Positions 37,148-46,107 of a stretch of 52,623 bases of DNA are shown piece by piece. The DNA lies in the IMG/VR virus record IMGVR_UViG_3300044730_000687, positions 1-52,623 of that record, one strand, 5' to 3'. The notes beneath the pieces are model-generated. The model saw only the letters and a program-made list of their open reading frames with translations. It did no database searches and had not been told where the DNA came from. Position 1 is the first letter of the stretch. Each line of letters starts with the position of its first letter. The stretch comes from a virus. A program made the translations under genes and the position numbers.

Positions 37148-40100
37148 TTGTACTGGACAGCAATCTCGTTGAGAGTCGTATCCAGCGATGTCGAACCCGA
37201 AATGACCGCATTCCGCACCGACGCGCCAGCCGCCAAGCCCCAGGGAATATTCGATGAGTTCGTTACAACCGCCACATCATTGTGGTAGCCGATCATATTT
37301 GTGCCGTTAACATGGACACCAAGCTTGTACCACGTGCTTGGTGTGTACGTGATTCCGGTGTCCACCCACGTAACGCCCACGCTGTTCGAGACGCAGCCAA
37401 ACGCCCACGTCACCGCACCGCTGGCGATGTTCGTTTGGTGAATCCAGCCTGCAAACGTCGCTGGACGATTTGTGTCGCCCGTAGCCAGAGAATTGAATCC
37501 AACCTGGAGTGAGTAAATATTGGTCAGTACATTGCCAGATGTTTTGTCCGGCGTACGAATATCAGCGCCGAAGAACAACTGGTTAGTGCTGTTCTGCGTT
37601 GGGATTGCAAACGCACGATTGTCATACCAGCCAAAACACGGCGCTTGATTCGTGTTCTGCGCCCGCATGATGCGAATGCCTTGCCGGCCCGCACCGTTAG
37701 TCGCGCTGGTGTATTGGAACGATCCGCCATTGTTGGCACCGCTCGATCCCATATCACCGGATGTGACCGCCGTATTCAGGTTGAACAAATCATCAACGAA
37801 TAACTGTGATCCACCGATGATGCCTGTCACGAACATCTGAGGCGCGACACTTTCGAGTCGTTCATACACAGCACGCTCAGTCGCGACGTTAGTGCTGCTT
37901 TCCCAGCTTGGCCCGTACGGGTTGTACGAAACGATAAAGTTCGTAACCACGAGGCTGCTCATGATCACGTCTGCAAACGTGGCAGTGCCCGTGAAGGTCG
38001 GCGATGCGATGGTCGAGTACGTTGCGGCGGCGTCGTTGGAGCGAAGGATTGAGGATGGGATTCGGAGAGCGTCAATCGTTCCGGTGAGCAACGTTGCATC
38101 AACCGCCGTTATGTTGGCCGCGCTTGTTCCGTTCGTTCGAACGAAGCTGATGGAGGCCGAGTTGACTAGGTTGGAAACTGCGTTCGTCGCGCTCCCGATT
38201 GTGATGTAACCGGAACCTCCGCCTCCGCTTCCGCTCGCCGTAATCATGATCTTCTTATTCGAAGCGTCGTAGGCGAGACTAATGTTGTTTGACGAAACGA
38301 TTGAGTTCGTGAGCGCAGCCCACTGAACATCAGCAAAGTCGCTGATCGTCGAAGCAGTCTGCGTTCCCGTGTGATTTGCCCTGGAAATCAATGCTTGATA
38401 GGCTGCCGTCGTTAGCTTGTTCGTCCCCAAGCTGCTTGCAACAACCGAGTAGGTATAGTTCGATCCGCTTGTATTCCCCTCGATTTCCGATCCGTCGAGA
38501 AGGTTTAGCGTCGTCTTTTGAACTCCTTCGACCCACAGGGCCGTTCCGTTCGTTGGGCCGCCTCCTCCGCCTCCCGTAATCCCCATCGCGTTGTAAAGGT
38601 TTGCCAGCGTCATGCCGATACCTTCGCGAACTCCGGTTGATGGGTCGGCGGCGAATCCGTAGACGTGCGTCAGTGTGCCGGTGGAAGCCAGCACAGACAG
38701 AGGGCGCTCGAAGTAAATCCCGTTGTTCGTCCCGAAGTGCGCGAGGTTGTTTGCTCCCTTCTGGATCGTCAGCATCGCGTCCGCGTTTGCCTTCAAGACG
38801 AAAGCCTGCGTTGATCCGATTGCCCCTCCGGTAATCAGTCCGTTGAAGTTTGAGAGGACGTTTCCGAGCTTCACGGCTCCAGTTAACTCAGAGAAGCCAG
38901 CCACGTTCAGCCCGTTCGTGATGCTCAGCGAACCGTAAAGCGTGCCGCCGTAGTCCGGCAGGTACGGGTACACGTATCGCGTCCAGGCTGAATTGCGGTA
39001 GGTGAACGTGTCCTCTGTGCCAGCGCGAATCACTGTGTTGATGCCAGTGAACGTGACGGTGTTGGTGCCGGTGTTTCGGATCGTCAGCGTCGTGCCTGGG
39101 TACGTAAACCCGCCAACGCTGAACGTCATGTTGCTGGATCCTGTGATCTCCACCCGACTCGGCAGCAGGTCGCCGGGAATTGAAAGGTTTGTCGTCGCGC
39201 CCGAGACCGTGAAGTTGGTGGTGATAACCGAAAGCGCCGGCTGACTCTGCGTCCAAAGCTTAATCGGGACATTCGCGGGAAGCTCGTAGTCGCTGGCAAT
39301 GTCGGTCGGCGCGGAGTGGATCTCCCAATCGCGGACCAAGGAATTGGTCAGGCTCAAAGCCTTACCACTGTCCGATGTGATGGCGTTGTCCCGCCACCGG
39401 AACCCATAGAGCGTGGTGCCATTCGTGTCACGCAAAGCCCATGTCCCGCCCGTAAAGTCCTGGTAGAAGTAATTGCGGGTGACCGACAGAGCGCTGTGCT
39501 GGCCCGGTCCAAGGGCGATCGGGTTCTGAGTGAATACCTCAAAGTAATTGTGGTCGATGCTGTTGTTGATTTGACCTGAACCAACAACGCCTTCCGGATA
39601 AATTCCGTAGCGCAGACTCTGAAAAACATTCGCTGTGAAGTCGTGGTTTGCCACGCCCCCTTTCCAACGAATACCGATCGCATTGGTAAATCCTGGCGAC
39701 TCAAACTTGTTCCGAAAGATTGAATTTGCTGTCGCTGAAACACCATTAAGATCCAGCCCGATGTCAGAGTTGTTTATGAATGTGTTGAAGGTGATCAGAT
39801 GTCCGTAGTTCTGATTGCCAGTCAGCAACACGCCAACGCCGTTCGCCCTGTAGAAGTCATTTCCAACGATCTTGAACTCCGTCGAATTGTTGATGGTCAG
39901 GATGTTTGTCGCGGTGTTGTTCGCGTCGAACCAAAGATTTTCGATGGTGACGTGCCGCATCGTGTGAAGCGTGAACATCGTCGATGCTGACGTGCCGCGA
40001 ATGATGGACCGAAGCCCCGGCTGGCCTCGCAACGCCAATCCACCAACGAGCCCGGTTCCCGTGAAGCTTACGCTCGAAACCAGAATCGTCCCAACCGGGA

Positions 40101-40503
40101 ACTCAAGCGTCGGGACGTTGTTGGAGTAACAGTAGTTGATCGCGGCTTGCACTCCTGCCGTTCCGTCTGTCGATCCGTCGCTCGCAACTCCAAACCATTC
40201 GGCGCGTTGAGGAATAGCAAGCCTGTCAGCCGAGACCCACTTACCTGAAACTGATCTGTTCGTTAGGTAGTGAACACCGTCGTGCGACTGTGTTGCGGAT
40301 GGATCGTTCCGAAATGTTCGCGGTTGGCTGAATGGGACGGTTGCGCTGTAATTCCTGACTTGAATCTCCTCGCCAACAACGGGGCGTCTGGAGGTCAAGT
40401 CGGCAATCGTCGCGACGCTGTTAACTGGATTCATCTGCTGGCCAAAAGCCGCGATTGAAACGCACGCGCACAGCAGGCTAAGGAGTAGTGTCTGGATTCT
40501 CAT
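37144..40503 (-). CDS. Exported beta-helix tail fibre / depolymerase-like protein
   Basis: A 1119-residue protein. Signal peptide MRIQTLLLSLLCACVSIAAF; a pectate-lyase-3-type right-handed beta-helix (about 95-420: FGVASDGSTDGTAGVQAAIN, then repeated short strands); a fibre stalk with the NHTGTQTASTISDF motif typical of tail fibres; and a LamG-like lectin end (TPSTWYKLGVHVNGTNMIGY). The stalk motif argues for a virion fibre, the signal peptide against simple cytoplasmic assembly. Polysaccharide binding or cleavage is likely. It is coupled to its neighbours by ATGA on both sides. Confidence 0.85.
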   Translation of the reverse strand: MRIQTLLLSLLCACVSIAAFGQQMNPVNSVATIADLTSRRPVVGEEIQVRNYSATVPFSQPRTFRNDPSATQSHDGVHYLTNRSVSGKWVSADRLAIPQRAEWFGVASDGSTDGTAGVQAAINYCYSNNVPTLEFPVGTILVSSVSFTGTGLVGGLALRGQPGLRSIIRGTSASTMFTLHTMRHVTIENLWFDANNTATNILTINNSTEFKIVGNDFYRANGVGVLLTGNQNYGHLITFNTFINNSDIGLDLNGVSATANSIFRNKFESPGFTNAIGIRWKGGVANHDFTANVFQSLRYGIYPEGVVGSGQINNSIDHNYFEVFTQNPIALGPGQHSALSVTRNYFYQDFTGGTWALRDTNGTTLYGFRWRDNAITSDSGKALSLTNSLVRDWEIHSAPTDIASDYELPANVPIKLWTQSQPALSVITTNFTVSGATTNLSIPGDLLPSRVEITGSSNMTFSVGGFTYPGTTLTIRNTGTNTVTFTGINTVIRAGTEDTFTYRNSAWTRYVYPYLPDYGGTLYGSLSITNGLNVAGFSELTGAVKLGNVLSNFNGLITGGAIGSTQAFVLKANADAMLTIQKGANNLAHFGTNNGIYFERPLSVLASTGTLTHVYGFAADPSTGVREGIGMTLANLYNAMGITGGGGGGPTNGTALWVEGVQKTTLNLLDGSEIEGNTSGSNYTYSVVASSLGTNKLTTAAYQALISRANHTGTQTASTISDFADVQWAALTNSIVSSNNISLAYDASNKKIMITASGSGGGGSGYITIGSATNAVSNLVNSASISFVRTNGTSAANITAVDATLLTGTIDALRIPSSILRSNDAAATYSTIASPTFTGTATFADVIMSSLVVTNFIVSYNPYGPSWESSTNVATERAVYERLESVAPQMFVTGIIGGSQLFVDDLFNLNTAVTSGDMGSSGANNGGSFQYTSATNGAGRQGIRIMRAQNTNQAPCFGWYDNRAFAIPTQNSTNQLFFGADIRTPDKTSGNVLTNIYSLQVGFNSLATGDTNRPATFAGWIHQTNIASGAVTWAFGCVSNSVGVTWVDTGITYTPSTWYKLGVHVNGTNMIGYHNDVAVVTNSSNIPWGLAAGASVRNAVISGSTSLDTTLNEIAVQYK

Positions 40504-40991
40504 TGTCGTCGCGTGTAGACCAATCCTGCCGCGTTCACGATGTAGTTGTCCCCATCGTCGGTCCCGGTGTCACCCTTGTTCTCCCACCAGCCGTAATCCT
40601 CGTTTGTTTCGGACTCGCGCACCCAGATTAGGTCGTACGTTTTACGGTTTAGTCGGACCTCTGCGACTGTTTCGAAATATCCAATCACAGCATCTGCCTC
40701 CGTTACGGTTGTGAGAATGTCTTCCAATACCGCATCTTCATCTGGCATCGCCATGTATGCCACGTTTCGCACTGCACCAACTCGGCACTCGAATCGGTAC
40801 AGTCCAGGCACAAGATAAAATCCTGCCGGCACAATACCGCCAGCGCCAGTCGTGAACCACAGCTCTTGCCCCATTACGACGCCATTGGTCGTTTTGTGCG
40901 GGTAGTACAACCTCTGCAACAACACTTCCTTGCCAACGAGAGCCGCCTCTTGCTGGTCCAGAACATGCCCTGACAGTAGGTACTTTGCCAT
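40500..40991 (-). CDS. Hypothetical structural protein, 163 residues
   Basis: All-beta in appearance: AKYLLSGHVLDQQEAALVGK, GFYLVPGLYRFECRVG and YDLIWVRESETNEDYGWWEN. It ends GLVYTRRQ and is ATGA-coupled to the fibre gene, so it may form the fibre base or its attachment. No family is recognised. Confidence 0.7.
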   Translation of the reverse strand: MAKYLLSGHVLDQQEAALVGKEVLLQRLYYPHKTTNGVVMGQELWFTTGAGGIVPAGFYLVPGLYRFECRVGAVRNVAYMAMPDEDAVLEDILTTVTEADAVIGYFETVAEVRLNRKTYDLIWVRESETNEDYGWWENKGDTGTDDGDNYIVNAAGLVYTRRQ

Positions 40992-40994
40992 GCG

Positions 40995-41585
40995 TCACGC
41001 CTTCTTCAGTCGCCAGTCTTTGTAGTAGTCCGCAAGTGCAATTCTGAACCGCTTCACGATGCTGGCCTTTTCCGGAATGCTTCGGGGCCATGGAGCTTGA
41101 TTCACTCCTTTGGACAGTAGGTAGTATTTCACAAGGCTACGTCCCTTCTTGCCTGCAAGGAATGCTTCCCCACGCACCCGCAGAATGAAAAGCTTTATGC
41201 CGAGTTGCTTCTCCAAGTCTCGCGCTCTTGTGCCATGCGCGTCCGGATGCGTCGGGATCGTCAAGGCCCTGGCTCGCACCGGAACAATCGGTCCGCCATT
41301 GATCTTCTGACGAATGCGCGTGTCCCGCACCATTACGGTCACGACGCCGTTTTTGATCTTGGGCTGGGCTTCGACCGAGTTCGAAATCTGCCGCCAGAAG
41401 TGAGTCCTGATGCTCCCCGCGCTGTAGAACGAATTCGGCTCGGCCGCGTCCTTCCGATTCCAGAACAGCTTGAGCATCGCAATGACCGCTTGCCCGGCCC
41501 TGCGGAGCGCAGCGGTTCTCCGTTGCGGACTCGCCATGTCGCGAAGCCGTTCCGTGACCTTGTTCGGTTTGACGTGAAGCTTCAT
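40995..41585 (-). CDS. Phage virion morphogenesis protein (Mu gpG-like)
   Basis: A 196-residue protein. A helical basic N-terminus (MKLHVKPNKVTERLRDMASP) leads to QKINGGPIVPVRARALTIPT, the signature of the virion morphogenesis family (Mu gpG), which acts in tail or head-tail completion. The start ATG overlaps the MuF-like stop (ATGA at 41582-41585). Confidence 0.82.
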   Translation of the reverse strand: MKLHVKPNKVTERLRDMASPQRRTAALRRAGQAVIAMLKLFWNRKDAAEPNSFYSAGSIRTHFWRQISNSVEAQPKIKNGVVTVMVRDTRIRQKINGGPIVPVRARALTIPTHPDAHGTRARDLEKQLGIKLFILRVRGEAFLAGKKGRSLVKYYLLSKGVNQAPWPRSIPEKASIVKRFRIALADYYKDWRLKKA

Positions 41586-42355
41586 TTCATCACGCCGCGA
41601 ATCACGCCACGCGCAATCTCGTAACCGGGTCCCAAGTCCTTCAACAACTGTTGCGCCAATTTCTCGTCCTTCATCACGTTCGACTGCGGAGGTTCCATCG
41701 GCGGAATGCGCCTTGCCGATTGGGTTGCTGGGAAGCGAAGTCCAAGCTTCTCGCCTCGCGCACGCGCCATTCGTCGAACGCTCATTCCAGAGTTGTAATC
41801 GAACGGTGGGTAAGGCGTCCCGAACGCACTGATCGTTTTCCAAATCTTGTCGTTCACCGGAGCCACCATCTTGCCCTGGCGCAAAGCACGCCCAGCTTCC
41901 TGCCATCGCGTAGGCCAATCCCTCGGTTCCTGCCGCAATTCCTTTCGGTACATTTCCCAGAACGGATACTCGTCTAGCGCCTTTTGCGCGTCCACGAACT
42001 GACCGTATCCACGCGCCATGTCCACGTTCGTTCGCACAATCAAATCCAGTCGCGCCGTGCTCGTCAGGTCTTGGATCGTGCCTTCCTTACCTTTCGGTGC
42101 CTTGTACCGCGAACGCTCCACCGTCTCGCGCAACTTCTCGCGTGCCGCGAACGGAGAAATTTTCTTGTTCAACACGCCAAGCGTTACATCTCGGATCGCT
42201 TCGAGGATCTTGCCATTGCTGACTTTTGCGCTGAACACGGCCTGTTGCCGGATGCTCGTTCGTATCTCGCCAAGTTCTTGCGATGAAAGCTTCGTCTTCA
42301 GCAGCCCGACTGCTTCCATCTTCTTGACTGCAACTTGGAGCGTTCGGCTTGCCAT
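41582..42355 (-). CDS. MuF/SPP1 gp7-like head morphogenesis protein
   Basis: A 257-residue protein. After a helical N-terminal half, LDLIVRTNVDMARGYGQFVD, PFWEMYRKE and GTPYPPFDYNSGMSVRRM match the conserved core of the MuF domain; the usual Cys-Arg-Cys is replaced by DYNSGM. It is a minor capsid protein thought to enter the head with DNA and aid portal assembly. It lies after the DUF1320 gene rather than after the portal, a rearranged order compared with Mu. Confidence 0.8.
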   Translation of the reverse strand: MASRTLQVAVKKMEAVGLLKTKLSSQELGEIRTSIRQQAVFSAKVSNGKILEAIRDVTLGVLNKKISPFAAREKLRETVERSRYKAPKGKEGTIQDLTSTARLDLIVRTNVDMARGYGQFVDAQKALDEYPFWEMYRKELRQEPRDWPTRWQEAGRALRQGKMVAPVNDKIWKTISAFGTPYPPFDYNSGMSVRRMARARGEKLGLRFPATQSARRIPPMEPPQSNVMKDEKLAQQLLKDLGPGYEIARGVIRGVMK

Positions 42356-42357
42356 AC

Positions 42358-42843
42358 TCAGATTGCGCTTCCTTCCTGATCGGCTCGCGTCATCTCGGCC
42401 ACTTCGCTCGTCGCCTCGTTGCTGTACTCCATCGGGTACACCGGCCCGTCGTCGTCCTCCGGATTGTCGCTTACAGGAATCTCTGGCCCTTTGCCTTCCG
42501 CGATGTCGCGCAACGTGCGCTCCGCCTGTTCCCACGTCGCCTTTCGGACACCGCTCGCGTCCATCACTTCCCCAAAGCTTCGCCCCATGATGCGCCAGCA
42601 AATGATTGCTAGGGCCACTTCCTTCATGCTCGCCGGCAGTGTCCCGGCCGGTCCCATGCTGTTGGAGTTTCGCTTGTAGGCCGCGATGTATCCACGCACG
42701 TACTCGACAACGTTCGTCGTGATGCCGGCCACAGGGTCCACCTCGGTCCCGTACTTTGCCGCGTTTCGGTACGCCTCAAGCTCGCGCCCGGCCAAAACGG
42801 TGCGGATGTCGGCTTCGCTAATCGTTGTCCAAGTCGCTGCCAT
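42358..42843 (-). CDS. DUF1320-like head-tail adaptor (Mu gp36-like)
   Basis: A 161-residue helical protein (AATWTTISEADIRTVLAGRE, VVEYVRGYIAAYKRNSN, KEVALAIICWRIMGRS, AERTLRDIAEGKGPEIPVSD) with the GK..(I/L)P ending of the domain typical of gp36/DUF1320 adaptors. An acidic C-terminal extension follows. It is the first gene after the terminator at 42865-42897. Confidence 0.82.
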   Translation of the reverse strand: MAATWTTISEADIRTVLAGRELEAYRNAAKYGTEVDPVAGITTNVVEYVRGYIAAYKRNSNSMGPAGTLPASMKEVALAIICWRIMGRSFGEVMDASGVRKATWEQAERTLRDIAEGKGPEIPVSDNPEDDDGPVYPMEYSNEATSEVAEMTRADQEGSAI

Positions 42844-42864
42844 CGTGTGTCCGTTCGTTTTAAC

Positions 42865-42897
42865 AAAAATGGGGCGACACCCTACGGCATCGCCCCA
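42865..42897 (-). terminator. Intrinsic terminator after the capsid operon
   Basis: Minus strand: TGGGGCGA (42897-42890) pairs with TCGCCCCA (42877-42870) around a 12-base loop, followed by TTTTTGTT. It separates the capsid/secreted-protein genes from the adaptor genes and may reduce downstream expression, since no full promoter is visible between it and the next ATG. Confidence 0.88.
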
Positions 42898-42937
42898 CAA
42901 CCCTATCCCAACCCACAGCTATCTCAGGCGAAGCGCG

Positions 42938-43441
42938 TCACTGGATTGTCGGACCGACAAGAGTCTGCCACGGCGGCTTTGCCGAAATTGTGACCGTGAT
43001 GTTCGTCGCGATGTTCGTCGCTGCGTTGCCGTATCGGTTGAACAGAAGGTAACGAGCACTTCCGACGTTGATGTTGGTGCACCAAGTGCGAAGCAAGGCT
43101 CCATCAATCGAGATACTCAACGTGGTGAAGGCCGTGGTCTCGAACGTGGTTCCGTCGATGCTTCGATGAATCGGAATCGTCAACGCTGCCGATGCGTTTG
43201 TGGAAACGTTCCGTGCGCTGATCTGGACGAAAAGATCGTCCTGCTTCCGAACATCCACGATTTCCGTATTGGTCGCCGTGGTACTGGCCGCAATGCTCGT
43301 CGGCACGTTGACCAGCGGTGCCGTGGTGCTCTGCGAGAGCGACGTGGTGGGAGCCTGAGCCATGACGGCCATCGGCAACACAAGCGCCAACACGAAAGCC
43401 CATGCCCCCGTGAACGCCATCGAAAGTTTGCGAGTGCTCAT
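42938..43441 (-). CDS. Signal-peptide protein inside the capsid operon
   Basis: A 167-residue protein. MSTRKLSMAFTGAWAFVLAL to MAVMAQ is a textbook Sec signal peptide cut after AMAQ or AQA. The mature part is all-beta, Thr/Asn-rich (SIAASTTATNTEIVDVRKQD; RYLLFNRYGNAATNIATNIT). It sits between the major capsid gene and a terminator, where a head protein would be expected. It may be a virion surface protein, or an exported factor expressed at capsid levels. Confidence 0.78.
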   Translation of the reverse strand: MSTRKLSMAFTGAWAFVLALVLPMAVMAQAPTTSLSQSTTAPLVNVPTSIAASTTATNTEIVDVRKQDDLFVQISARNVSTNASAALTIPIHRSIDGTTFETTAFTTLSISIDGALLRTWCTNINVGSARYLLFNRYGNAATNIATNITVTISAKPPWQTLVGPTIQ

Positions 43442-43485
43442 AGGTCGTTCTTTGCTGTCGTTTCGGTGATTGTTTCGGCGTTTGC

Positions 43486-44421
43486 TTATGCCACCGTCAC
43501 GTTGACTCGCGCACCAGCAGCCGAGTTCACGGCCTTGATGTCGAAGGACCAATCGAACCCGAACACCTCGCCTCGCCCGTCCTGGGTCGTATAAGCTCGG
43601 GGTCCAAGCCACTGGCCAGTCTGGCGGAAAGTCTTCAGCCACGACGGGTCGGTCCGGGTCGGGATGCTCGACGCCACGAAAATCAGGACGCCGGTATCCA
43701 GCAGGTAGCTGTAGCTCGGGGTGACACCTTCGCCGGCCGTGTCGGCGACCACGTTGCTCACCATGATCTTCGGGTTCCCGATGAACAGGCTCGACGCCAT
43801 CTCCTCGCTCACGTTCGGGATCGCCTTGTTGCCAGCCGCAACGAATCGGGAGCGAACCACGGGAGCGTTCTTGAACCGCTTCCAGGCGGTCGCACCGAAA
43901 AGCAGGCGCGTCTCCATGTTGCCACCGTACGGGACGTTCTGCCGAATCGTGAGAATCCCGGTGTCGATACTGTCCACGATGTCGGTCGTGGCGCTGTTGA
44001 CGTTCACATCGGTCCCGGCACCAGCCGTGGCGAGCGCCAAGTCAATGGCACCCTTCTCGTGACTAAGCATCGCGATTTCGGCCGCGAGGTCAGCCGCTTC
44101 CATCGCGGCATTTAGTCCCACGAGACGCCCTTCCTGAATCTCCGAAGCGTCCAGCGGAACGTCCACACCGTTGATCGTGCAACTGTAGGTGCCGTCGTCG
44201 GCACCAAACCCAACCTGAACGGCCGGGTTGCCCGGGGACCGGCGCGTGTCCGGCAGCCGGAACCGGCTCTTGGCGTTGTAGACCTTGTACCGCCCGACCT
44301 TCGACGCGACCGAAACAGTAGGGGCGAGGAAGTCAGCGACGCGACCAATGCGAAGCTGCGATGCGTTCTGCGCGTATTCGATCAGGACCGGATTTGCGCT
44401 GAGATCAGAAAGTAGGCTCAT
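43486..44421 (-). CDS. Major capsid protein
   Basis: A 311-residue protein. The HK97-type layout is visible: N-arm (LIEYAQNASQLRIGRVADFL), E-loop region (GRYKVYNAKSRFRLPDTRRS), long spine helix (LNAAMEAADLAAEIAMLSHE) and A-domain (ATAWKRFKNAPVVRSRF). The length suits a major capsid protein, and the gene is flanked by protease/scaffold and decoration genes. It resembles capsid proteins of phages with Mu-type portals. Confidence 0.88.
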   Translation of the reverse strand: MSLLSDLSANPVLIEYAQNASQLRIGRVADFLAPTVSVASKVGRYKVYNAKSRFRLPDTRRSPGNPAVQVGFGADDGTYSCTINGVDVPLDASEIQEGRLVGLNAAMEAADLAAEIAMLSHEKGAIDLALATAGAGTDVNVNSATTDIVDSIDTGILTIRQNVPYGGNMETRLLFGATAWKRFKNAPVVRSRFVAAGNKAIPNVSEEMASSLFIGNPKIMVSNVVADTAGEGVTPSYSYLLDTGVLIFVASSIPTRTDPSWLKTFRQTGQWLGPRAYTTQDGRGEVFGFDWSFDIKAVNSAAGARVNVTVA

Positions 44422-44468
44422 TTGTTATCCTGTTGTAATGTGTGTTGCTGCGTTGTTCTTGGTGCGTG

Positions 44469-44882
44469 TTAGACCGTGACGGTTCGGCCCACAGGTCGAA
44501 TCAGCACCAGCCCGCCGCTCGCCACGTCCGTCTCGGCAATCCCGGGAGACCAGTACGTGTCCGCACCAGCCCCAGTCGAAGTCACCACCTTGCCGAAGCT
44601 ACCCGACAGGTAGACCGCGACACCCGCCACAATCGCGCCGTCCGCCACAACCCGGACGTTCCGTTCCGGACTCAGCGGTCGGATCGCAACGTTTGCGCCG
44701 TCCGCCACGGTTTCGAGCGCGACGAACGGGGTCACGTCCGCAACGTCGGTCGGCAGAATCACGCGCAGCTTGTTGTCGCTCGTGTCGGTCGTGATCTTAA
44801 CGAGATATCCTTCCGTGATGGCACCGGAAGCGGTCGCGACAAGGTCGCCTTCAGTCGTGTTGGTCTGTTTTGCAGAAGTCAT
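44469..44882 (-). CDS. Capsid decoration/cement protein (DUF2190-like)
   Basis: A 137-residue, beta-rich protein of the cement type: EGDLVATASGAITEGYLVKI, ALETVADGANVAIRPLSPE, VRVVADGAIVAGVAVYL. This is a small trimeric stabiliser that binds the outside of the capsid. It lies directly upstream of the capsid gene as usual. Confidence 0.8.
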   Translation of the reverse strand: MTSAKQTNTTEGDLVATASGAITEGYLVKITTDTSDNKLRVILPTDVADVTPFVALETVADGANVAIRPLSPERNVRVVADGAIVAGVAVYLSGSFGKVVTSTGAGADTYWSPGIAETDVASGGLVLIRPVGRTVTV

Positions 44883-44925
44883 TTTTCAGTCTTTCGATGA
44901 TTGTTTGCGGTTAATCGGTCAGCCT

Positions 44926-46107
44926 TCAGGCGAGCGTCACGTTGTGCTCGGATTCGATCTGGCGCATCGCCTGAATCGTGGCCTCGGCTCGCGTGCATTT
45001 CCGATTCTTCAGGATGTCGTTCACTCGCCCAGAGACCATGAGCGCATACTTCTCGGATTCGTCCGCGTTGCCCTTGTCGATACTGCCCGGGTTCTTACCG
45101 CCGTTGGCATCGCGATTGAACACCGGCTTGCGGTTCGCCCGGTCCAGCGCGCTCTTGTCCGGAGCCTTGCCTTCCGCCGGCTTCTTCAGCCCCTTCAGGA
45201 TGGCAATGGTCCCGTCCCGGTTTGCCAGCAACGCTGTCTTGATTGCGTCGGCATTCTCGATCACGCCGGCATAATTCTTCAGGTCGTTGTCCACCACTTC
45301 CTCGGTCAGTTTCGTGACCCGGTTCTTGGTCGTGTCCAGCTCGCTGGCCGTTGCGGTCAGCCTGTTCTGAACGCCGGTCAGGGTGGCCAACACACCCGGG
45401 ATGTCCCGGTGCGCCGTCGTGAAGGTCCCGACGCTGGCCTCCATGGCCGCGTCGTCGGCGGTCTCGGGAAGACCGAGAAGCCGCGCCAAGAGTGCTTTGT
45501 GATTCATCGTCGTTTTGCCTTGTTCGTTGTTGCGATTCGGAACCGTTATCGGATTCAACCCCTTGTCATTCGGATCATTCGTCAGAGCCACCCGTTCCAC
45601 CTTGCTCGGCCGAAACTTGTCTCGCTCAAGATGCGCGAACCCACACAGCACGGCCGAAGCAAACCGAAAGTCCCCGTTTGTCACGGCTTCCATCCCTTCA
45701 CCCGTCCACTTGCCCCTCGCCCACACACCATCGGGCCGCGCTTCCATCTCGAAAATCCAACATCCTGCCTTGCTCGATTTGCTCGCGTCGTGGCTGAAAT
45801 GGTCGAAGTCCACCAGCATGCCTGGGAACTCCTTACCTTCGGCCGCGTAAGCGTCGCGCTCGGCATTGAACGTCGCGACAATCGAAGCAATGGCCGCGTC
45901 GTCGATTACCTGAACGATTCGCTCGCCGATCATCGGGCCATCGCTGAACCGGCCGGGATGCTCGCCCTTGCTGCTAATCTGCCACCATCCGTCATTCGCG
46001 ATTCGGAATGGAGCCTTACCTTCTCCGTCCTCCTGGCTTCGGTTTGCCACAAGGCACGGAAGGCCCATTGCCCTTACTGACTTTTCGATGAATGGCGTGG
46101 ACTTCAC
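44926..46107 (-). CDS. Mu I-like head maturation protease/scaffold
   Basis: A 393-residue protein. The N-terminal domain (about 70-190) has MLVDFDHFSHDASKSSKAGC and FRFASAVLCGFAHLERDKFR, the His and Ser region of the Mu gpI protease family; VALTNDPNDKGLNP marks its end. The C-terminal half (about 200-390, RLLGLPETADDAAMEASVGT, then coiled coil) is a scaffold. In Mu a separate scaffold is made from an internal start; ATG with MNHKALLARL near residue 200 could be the equivalent here. It starts at a GTG coupled to the portal stop (GTGA). Confidence 0.82.
   Translation of the reverse strand: MKSTPFIEKSVRAMGLPCLVANRSQEDGEGKAPFRIANDGWWQISSKGEHPGRFSDGPMIGERIVQVIDDAAIASIVATFNAERDAYAAEGKEFPGMLVDFDHFSHDASKSSKAGCWIFEMEARPDGVWARGKWTGEGMEAVTNGDFRFASAVLCGFAHLERDKFRPSKVERVALTNDPNDKGLNPITVPNRNNEQGKTTMNHKALLARLLGLPETADDAAMEASVGTFTTAHRDIPGVLATLTGVQNRLTATASELDTTKNRVTKLTEEVVDNDLKNYAGVIENADAIKTALLANRDGTIAILKGLKKPAEGKAPDKSALDRANRKPVFNRDANGGKNPGSIDKGNADESEKYALMVSGRVNDILKNRKCTRAEATIQAMRQIESEHNVTLA

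Noticed and set aside
37144-40503. Diversity-generating retroelement target in the fibre gene
   Set aside because: No reverse transcriptase and no template repeat were seen anywhere in the window.
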